NCBI GenBank assembly: GCA_944391955.1
Contig: CALXVG010000005.1
Span: forward strand, 1 to 64,000
Origin: an uncultured Clostridia bacterium
GTDB lineage: Bacteria; Bacillota; Clostridia; TANB77; CAG-508
Direction: 5' to 3'
Length of the DNA stretch: 64,000 nucleotides
Under the pieces are notes generated by a model, which made no database searches, was not told the origin of the DNA, and worked only from the letters and a program-made list of their open reading frames with translations. The first letter of the stretch is position 1, and the number at the start of each line of letters is the position of its first letter. The translations under genes were made by a program, and so were the position numbers. This document shows positions 46,463-55,314 of this stretch, piece by piece.

Positions 46463-47362
46463 ATGGAAGAGTTATATAAAGATTTGCTTAAAGAAATACC
46501 TAAAGATAACATATATATAAATGAAAAAATGTCTAAGCATACATCACTAAAAATAGGTGGACCAGCAGATTTTTTTATAAAGATAAAAGCTTTAGAAGAA
46601 TTAAAATATATATTAAAAATATCTAAAGAAAGAAACATTCTAATTACGATTATAGGGAATGGAACGAATTTATTAGTAAAAGATAATGGAATAAGAGGAA
46701 TGGTATTGCAACTAAAATTGGATGAAATAAAAATTGATGATACAATAATTGAAGCGGGCTCAGGAGCTTTGCTATCTAAAGTATCAAAAACTGCGTATGA
46801 AAATTCATTATCTGGTTTAGAGTTTGCATCAGGAATCCCGGGAACAATAGGTGGAGCAATTACAATGAATGCAGGAGCATATGGAGGAGAATTTAAAGAC
46901 ATTGTAATTAGCACAACATATATAGATAACAATTTAAATATTAATACAATAAATAATATACAACACAAATTTGAATATAGAAGCAGTATTTTCAAAAACA
47001 ATAAATTTATTATATTATCTACTAAACTACAACTATGCAAAAAAGAAAAAGAAATCATAAAAAACAAAATGGAAGAAAACTCAAAAAAGAGAAAATCAAG
47101 TCAACCTATGAATTATCCTAATGCAGGAAGTATCTTTAAAAGGGGCAAAGAATTTATAACAGCAGAACTTATAGACAAATGTGGACTAAAGGGGTATAAT
47201 ATTGGAGATGCTTATGTTTCAGAAAAACATGCAGGATTTATTATAAACAAAGGAGAGGCAACTGCAAAAGATATGATTTGTTTAATTGAATATATTAAAC
47301 AAGTAGTATATGAAAAATATAGAGTTAAAATAGAAACAGAAATAAAAATAATAGGAGAATAG
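46463..47362 (+). CDS. murB: UDP-N-acetylenolpyruvoylglucosamine reductase
   Basis: A 299-residue type II MurB, FAD-dependent, forming UDP-MurNAc. HTSLKIGGPADFF (about 25-37), GNGTNLLV, SGIPGTIGGAITMNAGAYGGE and the catalytic YPNAGSIFKR (Ser as proton donor) are present. The start at ATG 46463 is 6 bases after AAAGGA; the TTG at 46448 would overlap that site. It sits before a yvcK relative, the old murB-rapZ-yvcK-whiA order, but rapZ and whiA are missing here. Confidence 0.95.
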   Translation: MEELYKDLLKEIPKDNIYINEKMSKHTSLKIGGPADFFIKIKALEELKYILKISKERNILITIIGNGTNLLVKDNGIRGMVLQLKLDEIKIDDTIIEAGSGALLSKVSKTAYENSLSGLEFASGIPGTIGGAITMNAGAYGGEFKDIVISTTYIDNNLNINTINNIQHKFEYRSSIFKNNKFIILSTKLQLCKKEKEIIKNKMEENSKKRKSSQPMNYPNAGSIFKRGKEFITAELIDKCGLKGYNIGDAYVSEKHAGFIINKGEATAKDMICLIEYIKQVVYEKYRVKIETEIKIIGE

Positions 47363-47386
47363 TTTAGAAAGGAATTGATTTAATTA

Positions 47387-49024
47387 ATGAAAAAATTTTT
47401 AAGATGGCTGAAAAGAAACTTTGGAGTAGGATTTTGGTTAGTTGTAGCAATTATAGGAATGTTACTTGCTTGTTATGGCTTTGCACAAGTATTGGTATTA
47501 GAAAGATTAGAAATTATGGACATCGTTAAAATTGCTGGTACCTTTGTTGCCGGTTTTGTATTCTTCATATTAGGACTATCTTTTATGCAAAAAAAACTAT
47601 TATCTGCAAAAGTAACTTATGAAAGAACAGAACAAAAATCAACAGATTCCAAGGACAAAGGACCAAAAGTAGTTGTTATCGGAGGAGGAGCAGGACTAGC
47701 AAGAGTACTTAGAGGATTAAAAAATTATACAAACAATTTAACAGCAATTGTTACAGTTTCATCGTATGGGAATGATAATGCAAGAAAACCAACAGATGAT
47801 ATGAGAAATAGCTTAATTGCATTAGCAAAAAATGAAGAAGAAATGCAAAGATTATTAAACTGTGAAATGGGGAATACACGATTTGGAGATATATATTTGT
47901 CAGTAATTGAAAAGGCAAATAAAGATTTAGCAATGGGAATTGAAAAAAGCAATGATATATTAATGATTACAGGAAGAGTATTGCCAGTAACACTAGACGA
48001 AATGAAAATATGTGTAGAATTAGAAGATGGAACAGTAATCGAAAATAGAGAAAAAATTGCAGAAATAACTTCAGAAAAAGCAACAAAAATAAATAGAGTA
48101 TATATAAATCCTACGAATTGTAGGGTAGCACCAAAAGTAATAGAAGCTATTCAAGAAGCAGATGCAATTGTTTTAGGACCAGGAGAATTATATACTGGGG
48201 TTATTCCAAATTTATTAATAAGAAATGTTGCAAAAACAATTAGAGAAAGTAAAGCATTCAAAATATATGTATCAAATATAATGACAGAACCAGGACATAC
48301 AGATGATTATGCATTATCAGACCATATAAATGCTATTATCGACCATGCAGGTAAAGATGTTATTAATTATTGTATATGTGATAATGGAGATATAGTTCCA
48401 GAAATAATACGAAAATATATAAAAGCAGGTTCAAATTTAGTAGAACTAGACAAACAAAATGTAAAAGGAATTAAAATTATCAGAGCAGATGTATCCTGTG
48501 TAGAAGGAGAGTATATCAGACATGATAGTGATTTGATAGCAAGGAGTATAATAGATTTGATTGTTAATGAACTAAAATTCAAAGACAAACAAAAAAATGA
48601 ACAATTTGTAATGTTAAATCAGAAATTAAAAGAAACTAAGCAAAAAGTAAAAGAAAGAAGAAAGCAGACGGTTAAAAAGAGAAAACCAAGATATAAACTA
48701 AAAAGTAAGTTTAGTAACAAATATAAAGACAGAATAATGTCTATAAAAGAAAGTGATGAAATAACAGAGCAAAACAGAAAAAAATATGAAAAAAGTAATG
48801 ACAAAAAAACTGAGAGAAAAAACAAAAATATCAAAAAAATAGAAACGACAGAAAAGGAAGAAAAAAATAAAAAAGAAAAAGAGAATAAAAAGGAAAACAA
48901 AAAAACACCAACAAATGCAAAACCAAATAAAACAGCAACAAAGAAACCAGTAAGCAAACATAGTAAAGGAATAAAAACAATTACAAAAAAATCAAGAACC
49001 AAAAAAAATAAAGATAAAAAATAA
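47387..49024 (+). CDS. Membrane-anchored YvcK/GlmR relative with Lys-rich tail
   Basis: A 545-residue protein. Two membrane helices (about 14-34 and 45-66) precede a YvcK/CofD-like domain starting VVVIGGGAGLARVLRGLK (about 94-111), with VLGPGELYTGVIPNLL, SNIMTEPGHTDDYALSDH and the ending that match YvcK. But the UDP-sugar loop, VADDGGSSGRLR in YvcK, here reads VSSYGNDNARKP, and the GHSLGN element is also lost. The last 130 residues are extremely Lys-rich (KK, KE, NK runs), a disordered basic tail. YvcK binds UDP-GlcNAc and controls carbon flow into the wall. This version may sense another ligand at the membrane; that is inference. Confidence 0.85.
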   Translation: MKKFLRWLKRNFGVGFWLVVAIIGMLLACYGFAQVLVLERLEIMDIVKIAGTFVAGFVFFILGLSFMQKKLLSAKVTYERTEQKSTDSKDKGPKVVVIGGGAGLARVLRGLKNYTNNLTAIVTVSSYGNDNARKPTDDMRNSLIALAKNEEEMQRLLNCEMGNTRFGDIYLSVIEKANKDLAMGIEKSNDILMITGRVLPVTLDEMKICVELEDGTVIENREKIAEITSEKATKINRVYINPTNCRVAPKVIEAIQEADAIVLGPGELYTGVIPNLLIRNVAKTIRESKAFKIYVSNIMTEPGHTDDYALSDHINAIIDHAGKDVINYCICDNGDIVPEIIRKYIKAGSNLVELDKQNVKGIKIIRADVSCVEGEYIRHDSDLIARSIIDLIVNELKFKDKQKNEQFVMLNQKLKETKQKVKERRKQTVKKRKPRYKLKSKFSNKYKDRIMSIKESDEITEQNRKKYEKSNDKKTERKNKNIKKIETTEKEEKNKKEKENKKENKKTPTNAKPNKTATKKPVSKHSKGIKTITKKSRTKKNKDKK

Positions 49025-49038
49025 ATTGGAGGAAACAA

Positions 49039-51093
49039 ATGATTTTAAGTAAAAAACAATTAGAATTAAGAGAAGGATTAACAAGGGAATGGCTTATAAC
49101 AAATGGAATAGGTGGGTATAGTTCGTCAACAGTATTAGGAATAAACACAAGAAAATATCATGGACTATTAGTAGCCCCACTTACACCACCGGCAAGAAGA
49201 ACATTAATTCTGTCTAAATTAGATGAAAGCATAGAAGTACAAGGCAGAAAATACAATCTATATTCAAATATATGTAAAGACTATATTTCAGATGGGTATA
49301 AGTATATAGAGCAATTTGAAAAAAAATATCTACCAATTTTTACATACAGAGTAGAAAATATAATTGTAAAAAAATCAATATGCATGGAATATGGAAAAAA
49401 TACAGTTTGTATATTATATAGAATAGAAAATAAGGGAGAAAATGCAAAACTTACAGTAACACCAGTTATGAATTTTAGAGATTTTCATACTATGAGTACA
49501 AACCATAATTTTAGTTTAAAGCAAGAAATAAAGGGAACAAAGATAAAAGTGGAGATTGATGAAAATTCTAATAATCCAGTATATTTTAATATATCACATG
49601 GAAATTATATAAAACATGAAAACGATACTTTCAAAAACATGTATTATATTGAAGAGGAAAAAAGAGGATTTTTCCCAGAAGAAAACCATGTAGTACCAGG
49701 AAGATATGAAATAGAAATAAAAGAAAATAGCATAAAAGAAATAAGCTTTATATGCTCTCTAGAAGAAAATATAGAAGAAATAAATGCTAAAACAGTTATA
49801 AATAAAGAAATTAAAAGATTGCAAAAACTAACAGACAAAACAAAAATCATACCAAGAAAAGAACTTTTAGGAAAAACAAAAAAAGAAAAAGAAAAATATG
49901 AAAAAGAATCTTTAGAAATGTTGGAATACTTTATGATAGCAATAGACAATTTTATAGTATATAGACCTTCATTTCGTTATCATACTATTATTGCAGGATA
50001 TCCATGGTTTTTAGACTGGGGGAGAGATTCATTAATTTCTTTTGAAGGACTATTACTATTAACAAACAAGTTTGATATTGCAAAAGAAGTATTATTAACA
50101 ATGATAAGAGATATAAAATTTGGGCTAATTCCAAATGGATATTCAGGATATGATAATAGACCATTATACAATAGTGTAGATGCATCATTATTACTTTTTG
50201 AACAAGTAAACAAATATTTAGATTATACCAACGATTTTGATTTTATAGAAAAAAGTATATATCCAAAATTAAAATCTATAATAGAGCGTTATTCAGAAGG
50301 TATAGACATAGATGATAATAATATCTTTTTGGATACAGATGGGCTAATATCTTCAGGCACAGAATATACTCAAAATACTTGGATGGATGCTAAATATGCG
50401 AATTTATGCTTTACTCCAAGAAATGGAAAAGCAGTAGAAGTAAACGGCTTATGGTATAATGCACTAAAAATAATAGAAGCATTAAGCAAAAAATTTGGAG
50501 ATAAAAAATTAACAAAAAAATATGCAGAAATGGCAGAAAAATGTAAAAAATCATTTAATGAGAAATTTTATAATGCAAAAAAGAAATGCTTGTATGATGT
50601 ATTAGGAGATGGAAAAGTAAGACCAAATCAATTATTTGCATTATCACTAACATATCCAATTATTGAACCGGATTCAGAAATAGCAAAAAATATTTTAACA
50701 ACAGTAGAAAAGAAATTATTAAATAAATATGGTTTAAAAACGTTAGCCAAAGGAGAAAAAGGCTATGTAGATACATATGAAGGCGATGGATTTAGAAGAG
50801 ATTCAAGCTATCATCAAGGAATAACATGGGTATGGTTATTAGGATTATATTATGACACATTAAAAAACATGATTAAAGCAGAAAAAGATAAAGAAAAGAA
50901 AAAAGAATTATCATTAAAGCTAGAAGAATTTAAAGAAAAAACAGAAAAAACTTTTGAAAAAGAATTATTAGAAAGAGGAACAATAGGATCAATTGCTGAA
51001 ATTTATGATTCTAAATTACCAAATTTACCAAAAGGTGCAATTGCTCAAGCATGGAGTGTAGCAGAAGTATTTAGAATTATTTATGAAATATAA
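49039..51093 (+). CDS. Glycogen debranching enzyme (amylo-alpha-1,6-glucosidase)
   Basis: A 684-residue GH133-type protein. The N-terminal GDE_N half begins EWLITNGIGGYSSSTVLGINTRKYHGLL (residues 15-42, seen in parts), and the C-terminal (alpha/alpha)6 catalytic half has RDSLISFEGLLLL, TWMDAK and VEVNGLWYNALK, with a late EGDGFRRDSSYHQG. It removes alpha-1,6 branches from glycogen. No other glycogen gene is near. GGAGG 9 bases before the ATG. Confidence 0.92.
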   Translation: MILSKKQLELREGLTREWLITNGIGGYSSSTVLGINTRKYHGLLVAPLTPPARRTLILSKLDESIEVQGRKYNLYSNICKDYISDGYKYIEQFEKKYLPIFTYRVENIIVKKSICMEYGKNTVCILYRIENKGENAKLTVTPVMNFRDFHTMSTNHNFSLKQEIKGTKIKVEIDENSNNPVYFNISHGNYIKHENDTFKNMYYIEEEKRGFFPEENHVVPGRYEIEIKENSIKEISFICSLEENIEEINAKTVINKEIKRLQKLTDKTKIIPRKELLGKTKKEKEKYEKESLEMLEYFMIAIDNFIVYRPSFRYHTIIAGYPWFLDWGRDSLISFEGLLLLTNKFDIAKEVLLTMIRDIKFGLIPNGYSGYDNRPLYNSVDASLLLFEQVNKYLDYTNDFDFIEKSIYPKLKSIIERYSEGIDIDDNNIFLDTDGLISSGTEYTQNTWMDAKYANLCFTPRNGKAVEVNGLWYNALKIIEALSKKFGDKKLTKKYAEMAEKCKKSFNEKFYNAKKKCLYDVLGDGKVRPNQLFALSLTYPIIEPDSEIAKNILTTVEKKLLNKYGLKTLAKGEKGYVDTYEGDGFRRDSSYHQGITWVWLLGLYYDTLKNMIKAEKDKEKKKELSLKLEEFKEKTEKTFEKELLERGTIGSIAEIYDSKLPNLPKGAIAQAWSVAEVFRIIYEI

Positions 51094-51144
51094 AAAATAA
51101 TTATATATTTATGGACGTTTTACATATGACAGAAAGGAAGCAAA

Positions 51145-51630
51145 ATGAGAATTTTAGGGATAGATCCAGGTTATGCAATAACAGGATATAGCATAATAGA
51201 TTATATAGGAAATAAATTTAATTTAATAGATTCAGGAGCAGTAACAACAAAAGCGGGATTATCATTTCCAGTAAGACTTACAAAAATCTATGATGATGTA
51301 AGTGATATAATAGATACATATAAACCAGATGCAATTGCAATTGAAGAATTATTTTTTAACAACAATGCAAAAACAGCTATTAATGTAGCACAAGCTAGAG
51401 GAATAGTATTAACAGTAGGTTGTAAAAAAAATATTCCTACATATGAATATACTCCATTACAAATAAAACAAGCAGTTGCAGGATATGGAAGAGCAGATAA
51501 AATCCAAGTTCAAAAAATGGTAAAAACCATTTTAAATGTAGACAAATTACCAAAATTAGATGATACAACAGATAGCATGGCAGCAGCAATTTGCCATGCT
51601 CATTCAGCAAAATTTTCACAAAAATTATAA
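51145..51630 (+). CDS. ruvC: Crossover junction endodeoxyribonuclease RuvC
   Basis: A 161-residue Holliday junction resolvase. The acidic catalytic set is visible: ILGIDPGYAITGY (Asp7), AIEELFFNNNAKTA (Glu about 66), and the C-terminal DDTTDSMAAAICHAH (Asp pair near 138-142). Length is typical. ruvA and ruvB are not next to it; holA follows after 11 bases. Confidence 0.95.
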   Translation: MRILGIDPGYAITGYSIIDYIGNKFNLIDSGAVTTKAGLSFPVRLTKIYDDVSDIIDTYKPDAIAIEELFFNNNAKTAINVAQARGIVLTVGCKKNIPTYEYTPLQIKQAVAGYGRADKIQVQKMVKTILNVDKLPKLDDTTDSMAAAICHAHSAKFSQKL

Positions 51631-51641
51631 TTGGAGGAACT

Positions 51642-52676
51642 ATGTTACAAGAAGAGTTAGAACAAAAACTAAAAACGCAAAATATAGCAAGCATATACCT
51701 ACTATATGGAGAAGAAGAATTCTTGCTAGAAAACTGTGTAAAAAAAATAAAAAAACTATTTGGTGAATTATTACCAGGCATAAATTACATACAAATAGAT
51801 GATAAAAATGTAACAAGTTTAATTTCAGACATAGAAACTCCAGCATTTGGATATGAAAAAAAATTAATTATAATAAAAAAATCAGGATTATTTAAAAAAG
51901 AAGGTAGAACCAAGAAAAAAGAAACTACAAAAAATAGTAGTAAAAGTGAGACATTACAGGAAAAAATTGCTTTATATATAAAAGAAAATATAGAAACAAT
52001 AAAACAGTCAGTAATACTTGTTTTTATAGAAGAAGAAATTGAAAAAAATGAATTACAAAAGACAATAGACAATTTGGGAGTAGTGTGTGAATTTCAAAAA
52101 TTAAAACCAATGCAGATATCAAAAAGAATAAAAGCAATTTGCAGTGGATACAAGGTAAACATAGATGATAGCACAATACAATATTTCATAGAAACTTGTG
52201 GTACAAGCATGTTAGTATTAATTAACGAGATAAGAAAATTAATCGAATATGCAGGAGAAAATGGAACAATAACAAAAGAAGATATAAACAAATTGTCAAT
52301 TAAAGAACTAGATAGTGTAATATTTGATTTAACAGATAATATAGGAAAAAAAGACATAGACAAATCATTACAAATACTAAAAGAATTATTGTACAATAAA
52401 GAACCTATACAAAAAATATTAATTACATTATATAATCATTTCAAAAAAATCTATATGGTCATACTTGCAGAAAAATATAACATGAATATTGCAGAAAGCC
52501 TAGAATTAAAACCAAATCAAATGTTTTTAACAACTAAATATAAGAAACAAGCAACATATTTTACAAGAAAAGAGTTAAGAGATATTTTACAAAAATTGAT
52601 AGATTTAGATTATAATTCAAAACAAGGATTAATAGACATAAATGTTGGATTAGAAACAATTTTATGTTTAATGTAA
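51642..52676 (+). CDS. holA: DNA polymerase III delta subunit
   Basis: A 344-residue clamp-loader delta protein. IYLLYGEEEFLLENCVKKIK at about 18-37, the LIIIKKSGLF strand, and the C-terminal collar region with YNSKQGLIDINVGLETILCLM are typical of HolA/YqeN. It opens the sliding clamp. An insert of Lys/Ser (KEGRTKKKETTKNSSKSE, about 86-104) lengthens a loop. Start ATG 51642 has GGAGG 5 bases before it. Confidence 0.92.
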   Translation: MLQEELEQKLKTQNIASIYLLYGEEEFLLENCVKKIKKLFGELLPGINYIQIDDKNVTSLISDIETPAFGYEKKLIIIKKSGLFKKEGRTKKKETTKNSSKSETLQEKIALYIKENIETIKQSVILVFIEEEIEKNELQKTIDNLGVVCEFQKLKPMQISKRIKAICSGYKVNIDDSTIQYFIETCGTSMLVLINEIRKLIEYAGENGTITKEDINKLSIKELDSVIFDLTDNIGKKDIDKSLQILKELLYNKEPIQKILITLYNHFKKIYMVILAEKYNMNIAESLELKPNQMFLTTKYKKQATYFTRKELRDILQKLIDLDYNSKQGLIDINVGLETILCLM

Positions 52677-52680
52677 TAAA

Positions 52681-52720
52681 ACACCGAGGCACCCGCTTTA
52701 GCAGCAGGTGCCTCAAGTGT
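52681..52720 (-). terminator. GC-rich terminator of cassette 2
   Basis: Stem GAGGCACC/GGTGCCTC (52686-52693, 52707-52714) extended by ACAC/GTGT, 13-base loop; on the minus strand TTTTA follows. The plus-strand edge reads ACACCGAGGC, like ACACCGAGGT beside cassette 1. Confidence 0.85.
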
Positions 52721-52746
52721 CATTGAGTTGAGAACTTCACATCCAC

Positions 52747-53259
52747 TCAGAGATTAGCTTTTTTTACAATTTCATTGTAGACATGTTCTCCCAAGGCGAT
52801 GTTTTTCAGCTTAATAGATTTTCCCTCAAATTGATTGATGATTACGTTGTAATCCTTTGCCAAAATAGGAAATCCCCTATTTTGTTTCCAAGAAACACTG
52901 TCAATGTCTTTCATGAAGATTGTCGTCTGCCATTTACCCAAGCGAGGCCGCTTGTAAACCAGCTTATCATCATAGATGAAAAGCTTGCTGAACCTACGAC
53001 GTAGGATGACAAGACACCTCACAAGGATAAAGAGCCATAGGAAGAGACTCCTAAACCCGTCGAAGATATCGACGAGATGCGGGTGCCCTTTCTCAAAAAA
53101 GAAGACAACCACATGGGGAGATACCATCTTGCTGACGAACCAGAAGAGAATGAGCCAGAGCAAGGTTTTGCCCATGTACTGGGACACCTCAAAGGGTATC
53201 GTTTTGACCGCGCATTCTTTCCGAGAGGAAGAAGTTCTCTTGTTAGTACGTGTTGTCAT
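52747..53259 (-). CDS. GC-rich membrane protein with a PH-like domain (cassette 2)
   Basis: A 170-residue protein: basic Ser/Thr/Arg N-terminus (1-20), two membrane helices (about 31-52 and 68-86), then a domain like the bacterial PH fold (bPH_2): KLFIYDDKLVYKRPRLGKW, IFMKDIDSVSWKQN and the ending LGEHVYNEIVKKA. Function unknown. GGAGG is 8 bases before the ATG at 53259, and the promoter is near consensus. G+C is near 45-50% with codons such as CGC, CTC, GTC, ACG that are rare around it. With cassette 1 it forms a pair of similar foreign-looking single-gene units. Confidence 0.75.
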   Translation of the reverse strand: MTTRTNKRTSSSRKECAVKTIPFEVSQYMGKTLLWLILFWFVSKMVSPHVVVFFFEKGHPHLVDIFDGFRSLFLWLFILVRCLVILRRRFSKLFIYDDKLVYKRPRLGKWQTTIFMKDIDSVSWKQNRGFPILAKDYNVIINQFEGKSIKLKNIALGEHVYNEIVKKANL

Positions 53260-53312
53260 GTCTTTAACCTCCTAAAATTATTGAGACAGGTGTGTGTGAA
53301 TGTACTACAATT

Positions 53313-53341
53313 TAATTATACATTAATTTACATAAAAAGGC
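53313..53341 (-). promoter_or_regulatory. Promoter of GC-rich cassette 2
   Basis: Minus strand TTGCCT, 17 bases, TATAAT followed by TAA, then further on CACACA and AGGAGG. The match with cassette 1 covers -35, spacer length, -10 and the bases after it. Confidence 0.8.
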
Positions 53342-53354
53342 AAATTTAAAACAA

Positions 53355-53384
53355 ATAAAAACGGTAATCTAAATAGATTACCGT
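53355..53384 (-). terminator. Terminator after rpsI
   Basis: ACGGTAATCT/AGATTACCGT with a 4-base loop, T-rich on the minus strand. Confidence 0.88.
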
Positions 53385-53392
53385 AGAAATTT

Positions 53393-53788
53393 TTATCTCT
53401 TTGAAAATTGTGGAGCTTTTCTTGCTTTCTTCATACCATATTTCTTTCTTTCTTTCATTCTAGCGTCTCTTGTTAAGAAACCATTAGATTTTAAAATTGG
53501 TCTGTATTCAGAATTAGCTTGTAATAAAGCTCTTGATATTCCATGACGGATAGCTCCAGCTTGGCCACTAATTCCGCCACCCTTTACAGTACAAATAATA
53601 TCAAATTTATCTAATGTATTTGTTACAGTTAAAGGTTGTTTTACTATAACTTTTAATGTTTCAACTCCAAAGTATTCATTAATATCTTTAGAATTAACAG
53701 TAATTTTACCATTACCATTAACTAATCTAACTCTAGCTATTGAATTTTTTCTTCTACCTGTTCCTAATAATGAAGTTTTTTCTGCCAT
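53393..53788 (-). CDS. rpsI: 30S ribosomal protein S9
   Basis: A 131-residue uS9. [21 protein letters not shown] at about 7-27, [21 protein letters not shown] in the middle and the basic end [21 protein letters not shown] reaching the tRNA P site. One base after the rplM stop. Confidence 0.97.
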   Translation of the reverse strand: MAEKTSLLGTGRRKNSIARVRLVNGNGKITVNSKDINEYFGVETLKVIVKQPLTVTNTLDKFDIICTVKGGGISGQAGAIRHGISRALLQANSEYRPILKSNGFLTRDARMKERKKYGMKKARKAPQFSKR

Positions 53789-53789
53789 A

Positions 53790-54227
53790 TTATTTTACCT
53801 CCCAAATTTCTGGTTTTTGTGCTTGTTGTTCATGCTCATTACCTGCATAAACTCTAAGTTTTCCAATCATTTGTCTTCCTAATCTATTTTTTGGAAGCAT
53901 TCCTTTTACAGCAAGCATCATAGCTTTTTCAGGACGATTTTGTAACATACTTCTTGCAGAAATTTCTTTCATATTTCCAATATATCCTGTATGATGTCTA
54001 TAAATTTTTTGATCTAATTTTTTACCTGTTAAAATAACATTTTTACAATTTAAAATAATAACATGATCACCTGTATCTACATTTGGTGTAAATGTAGGTT
54101 TATGTTTTCCTCTTAATAATTTTGCAGCTTCAGCAGCTACTCTACCTAGTGGTTTATTACTAGCATCAATTATATACCATTTTCTTTGAATATCGCTACT
54201 TTTAGCTGAATAAGTACTATTGTTCAT
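53790..54227 (-). CDS. rplM: 50S ribosomal protein L13
   Basis: A 145-residue uL13. [30 protein letters not shown] near the N-terminus (seen in parts) and [14 protein letters not shown] are typical. The start at 54227 ([10 protein letters not shown]) fits the family and has GGAGG 11 bases before; the ATG at 54245 overlaps that site. First gene of rplM-rpsI, with a leader hairpin. Confidence 0.96.
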   Translation of the reverse strand: MNNSTYSAKSSDIQRKWYIIDASNKPLGRVAAEAAKLLRGKHKPTFTPNVDTGDHVIILNCKNVILTGKKLDQKIYRHHTGYIGNMKEISARSMLQNRPEKAMMLAVKGMLPKNRLGRQMIGKLRVYAGNEHEQQAQKPEIWEVK

Positions 54228-54289
54228 GGTAAATTTTTCCTCCATTCATTAATAAAAAAATAATTAAATTTATAATAAATATATTTCTA

Positions 54290-54319
54290 AATATAAACTA
54301 CCGGGCAAGGGTTTATATT
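54290..54319 (-). promoter_or_regulatory. L13 leader-like hairpin
   Basis: Minus strand AATATAAAC/GTTTATATT (9 bp) with a GC-rich 12-base loop (CCTTGCCCGGTA), 63 bases before rplM. Place and loop suit the L13 leader known in Bacillota, an autoregulatory r-protein leader. Confidence 0.6.
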
Positions 54320-54341
54320 AAAAAATATTTTGCACTCAACT

Positions 54342-54370
54342 ATTTTAATACAAAAATTGAAAAATGTCAA
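54342..54370 (-). promoter_or_regulatory. rplM promoter
   Basis: Minus strand TTGACA, 17 bases, TAAAAT. Its -35 box is 8 bases from the -35 box of the divergent infC promoter. Confidence 0.85.
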
Positions 54371-54378
54371 GTAAAGTA

Positions 54379-54407
54379 TTGACATTTATAAGAAAAAGTA
54401 GTAATAT
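54379..54407 (+). promoter_or_regulatory. infC operon promoter
   Basis: TTGACA (54379-54384), 17 bases, TAATAT (54402-54407). Confidence 0.8.
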
Positions 54408-54411
54408 ATAT

Positions 54412-54532
54412 AAGGTTAAAGAAGAAGCATCCACTTCTCACCTTTACTTTTGAGGAAAAGGTTATATATTTTAAATATAATTTAAATGTATAGATATGTG
54501 GATTACTTGTTCTTTAGAACAAGTTTTTTTTT
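54412..54532 (+). promoter_or_regulatory. infC leader with attenuator (L20 leader type)
   Basis: AAGGT (54412-54416) and AGAAG (54420-54424) pair with ACCTT (54440-54444) and CTTCT (54434-54438). The same ACCTTT can instead pair with AAAGGT (54457-54462), so two folds exclude each other. A full intrinsic terminator follows: ACTTGTTC/GAACAAGT (54505-54524) and nine T, just before the infC ribosome binding site. This matches L20-controlled transcription attenuation of infC-rpmI-rplT in Bacillota. Confidence 0.85.
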
Positions 54533-54546
54533 CGGAGGTGAAAGAT

Positions 54547-55059
54547 ATTAAACAAGATTTATTAATAAATGAGCAAATACGATTCAAGGAAGTTCAAGTA
54601 ATAGATGAACAAGGACAGAAAGTAGGAAAATTACCAATAGATGAAGCTCTAGATTTAGCAGCAAGTAAAAATTTAGACTTAGTTTTAGTTTCAGGACAGA
54701 ACCAAGAAAATCCAGTTTGTAAAATAATGAATTATGGAAAACATAAATTTGAACAAGCAAAAAGAGAAAAAGAATCTAGAAAAAAACAAAAAACTATTGA
54801 ATCTAAAGAAATAAGAGTTACACCAAATATTGAAATTCATGATTTTACATTTAAAGCAAAAAATGCAAGAAAATTTTTAATGGATGGAAATAAAGTAAAA
54901 GTAACAGTTAGATTTAGAGGTAGAGAACTAAACTATGTAAAAATGGGTGAAGATGTATTAAACAAATTTATTGAAGAACTAAAAGATGTTTCAACAGTTG
55001 AGAAAAAACCTTTATTAGAAGGAAAAAATATGTTTATAATATTAGCACCTATAAAATAA
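54547..55059 (+). CDS. infC: Translation initiation factor IF-3 (AUU start)
   Basis: A 170-residue IF-3. LLINEQIRFKEVQVIDEQGQKVG starts the N-domain (seen in parts), the linker is Lys/Arg-rich (EKESRKKQK), and the C-domain has EIRVTPNIEIHDF...RFRGRE. The start is ATT at 54547, 8 bases after GGAGG; this aligns exactly with the B. subtilis start, also ATT. AUU is discriminated against by IF-3 itself, giving autoregulation. The ATG at 54496 is upstream of the terminator hairpin and would be translated through it, so I reject it. GTG 54538 overlaps the binding site. Confidence 0.95.
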   Translation: MKQDLLINEQIRFKEVQVIDEQGQKVGKLPIDEALDLAASKNLDLVLVSGQNQENPVCKIMNYGKHKFEQAKREKESRKKQKTIESKEIRVTPNIEIHDFTFKAKNARKFLMDGNKVKVTVRFRGRELNYVKMGEDVLNKFIEELKDVSTVEKKPLLEGKNMFIILAPIK

Positions 55060-55087
55060 AGATAAAAATATTAAGGAGGAAGATTTT

Positions 55088-55294
55088 ATGCCAAAATTAA
55101 AAACAAATAAAGCAGCAAAAAAGAGATATTCTTACACAGCTACAGGAAAAGTAAAAAGAACAAAATCAAATAGAAGACATTTATTAGCAAATAAAACTAC
55201 AAGACAAAAAAAATCTGGAAAAATTCAAAATGCTTATGCAGATAAAACATGTGAAGCAGGAATTAAAAAATTATTACCATACGGAAATAAATAG
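55088..55294 (+). CDS. rpmI: 50S ribosomal protein L35
   Basis: A 68-residue bL35. [24 protein letters not shown] at the N-terminus (first residues) and [10 protein letters not shown] in the middle are typical. AAGGAGG 9 bases before ATG. Between infC and rplT in the standard operon. Confidence 0.97.
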   Translation: MPKLKTNKAAKKRYSYTATGKVKRTKSNRRHLLANKTTRQKKSGKIQNAYADKTCEAGIKKLLPYGNK

Positions 55295-55314
55295 AGAAGA
55301 AGGAGGAAAGAAAT

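Noticed and set aside
52783-53275. Plus-strand reading frames across GC-rich cassette 2
   Set aside because: They have no ribosome binding sites and mirror the minus-strand gene, which has promoter, AGGAGG and terminator.
54496-54546. ATG at 54496 as infC start
   Set aside because: It would place 17 non-homologous residues in front and run translation through the terminator hairpin; the AUU at 54547 matches the family.
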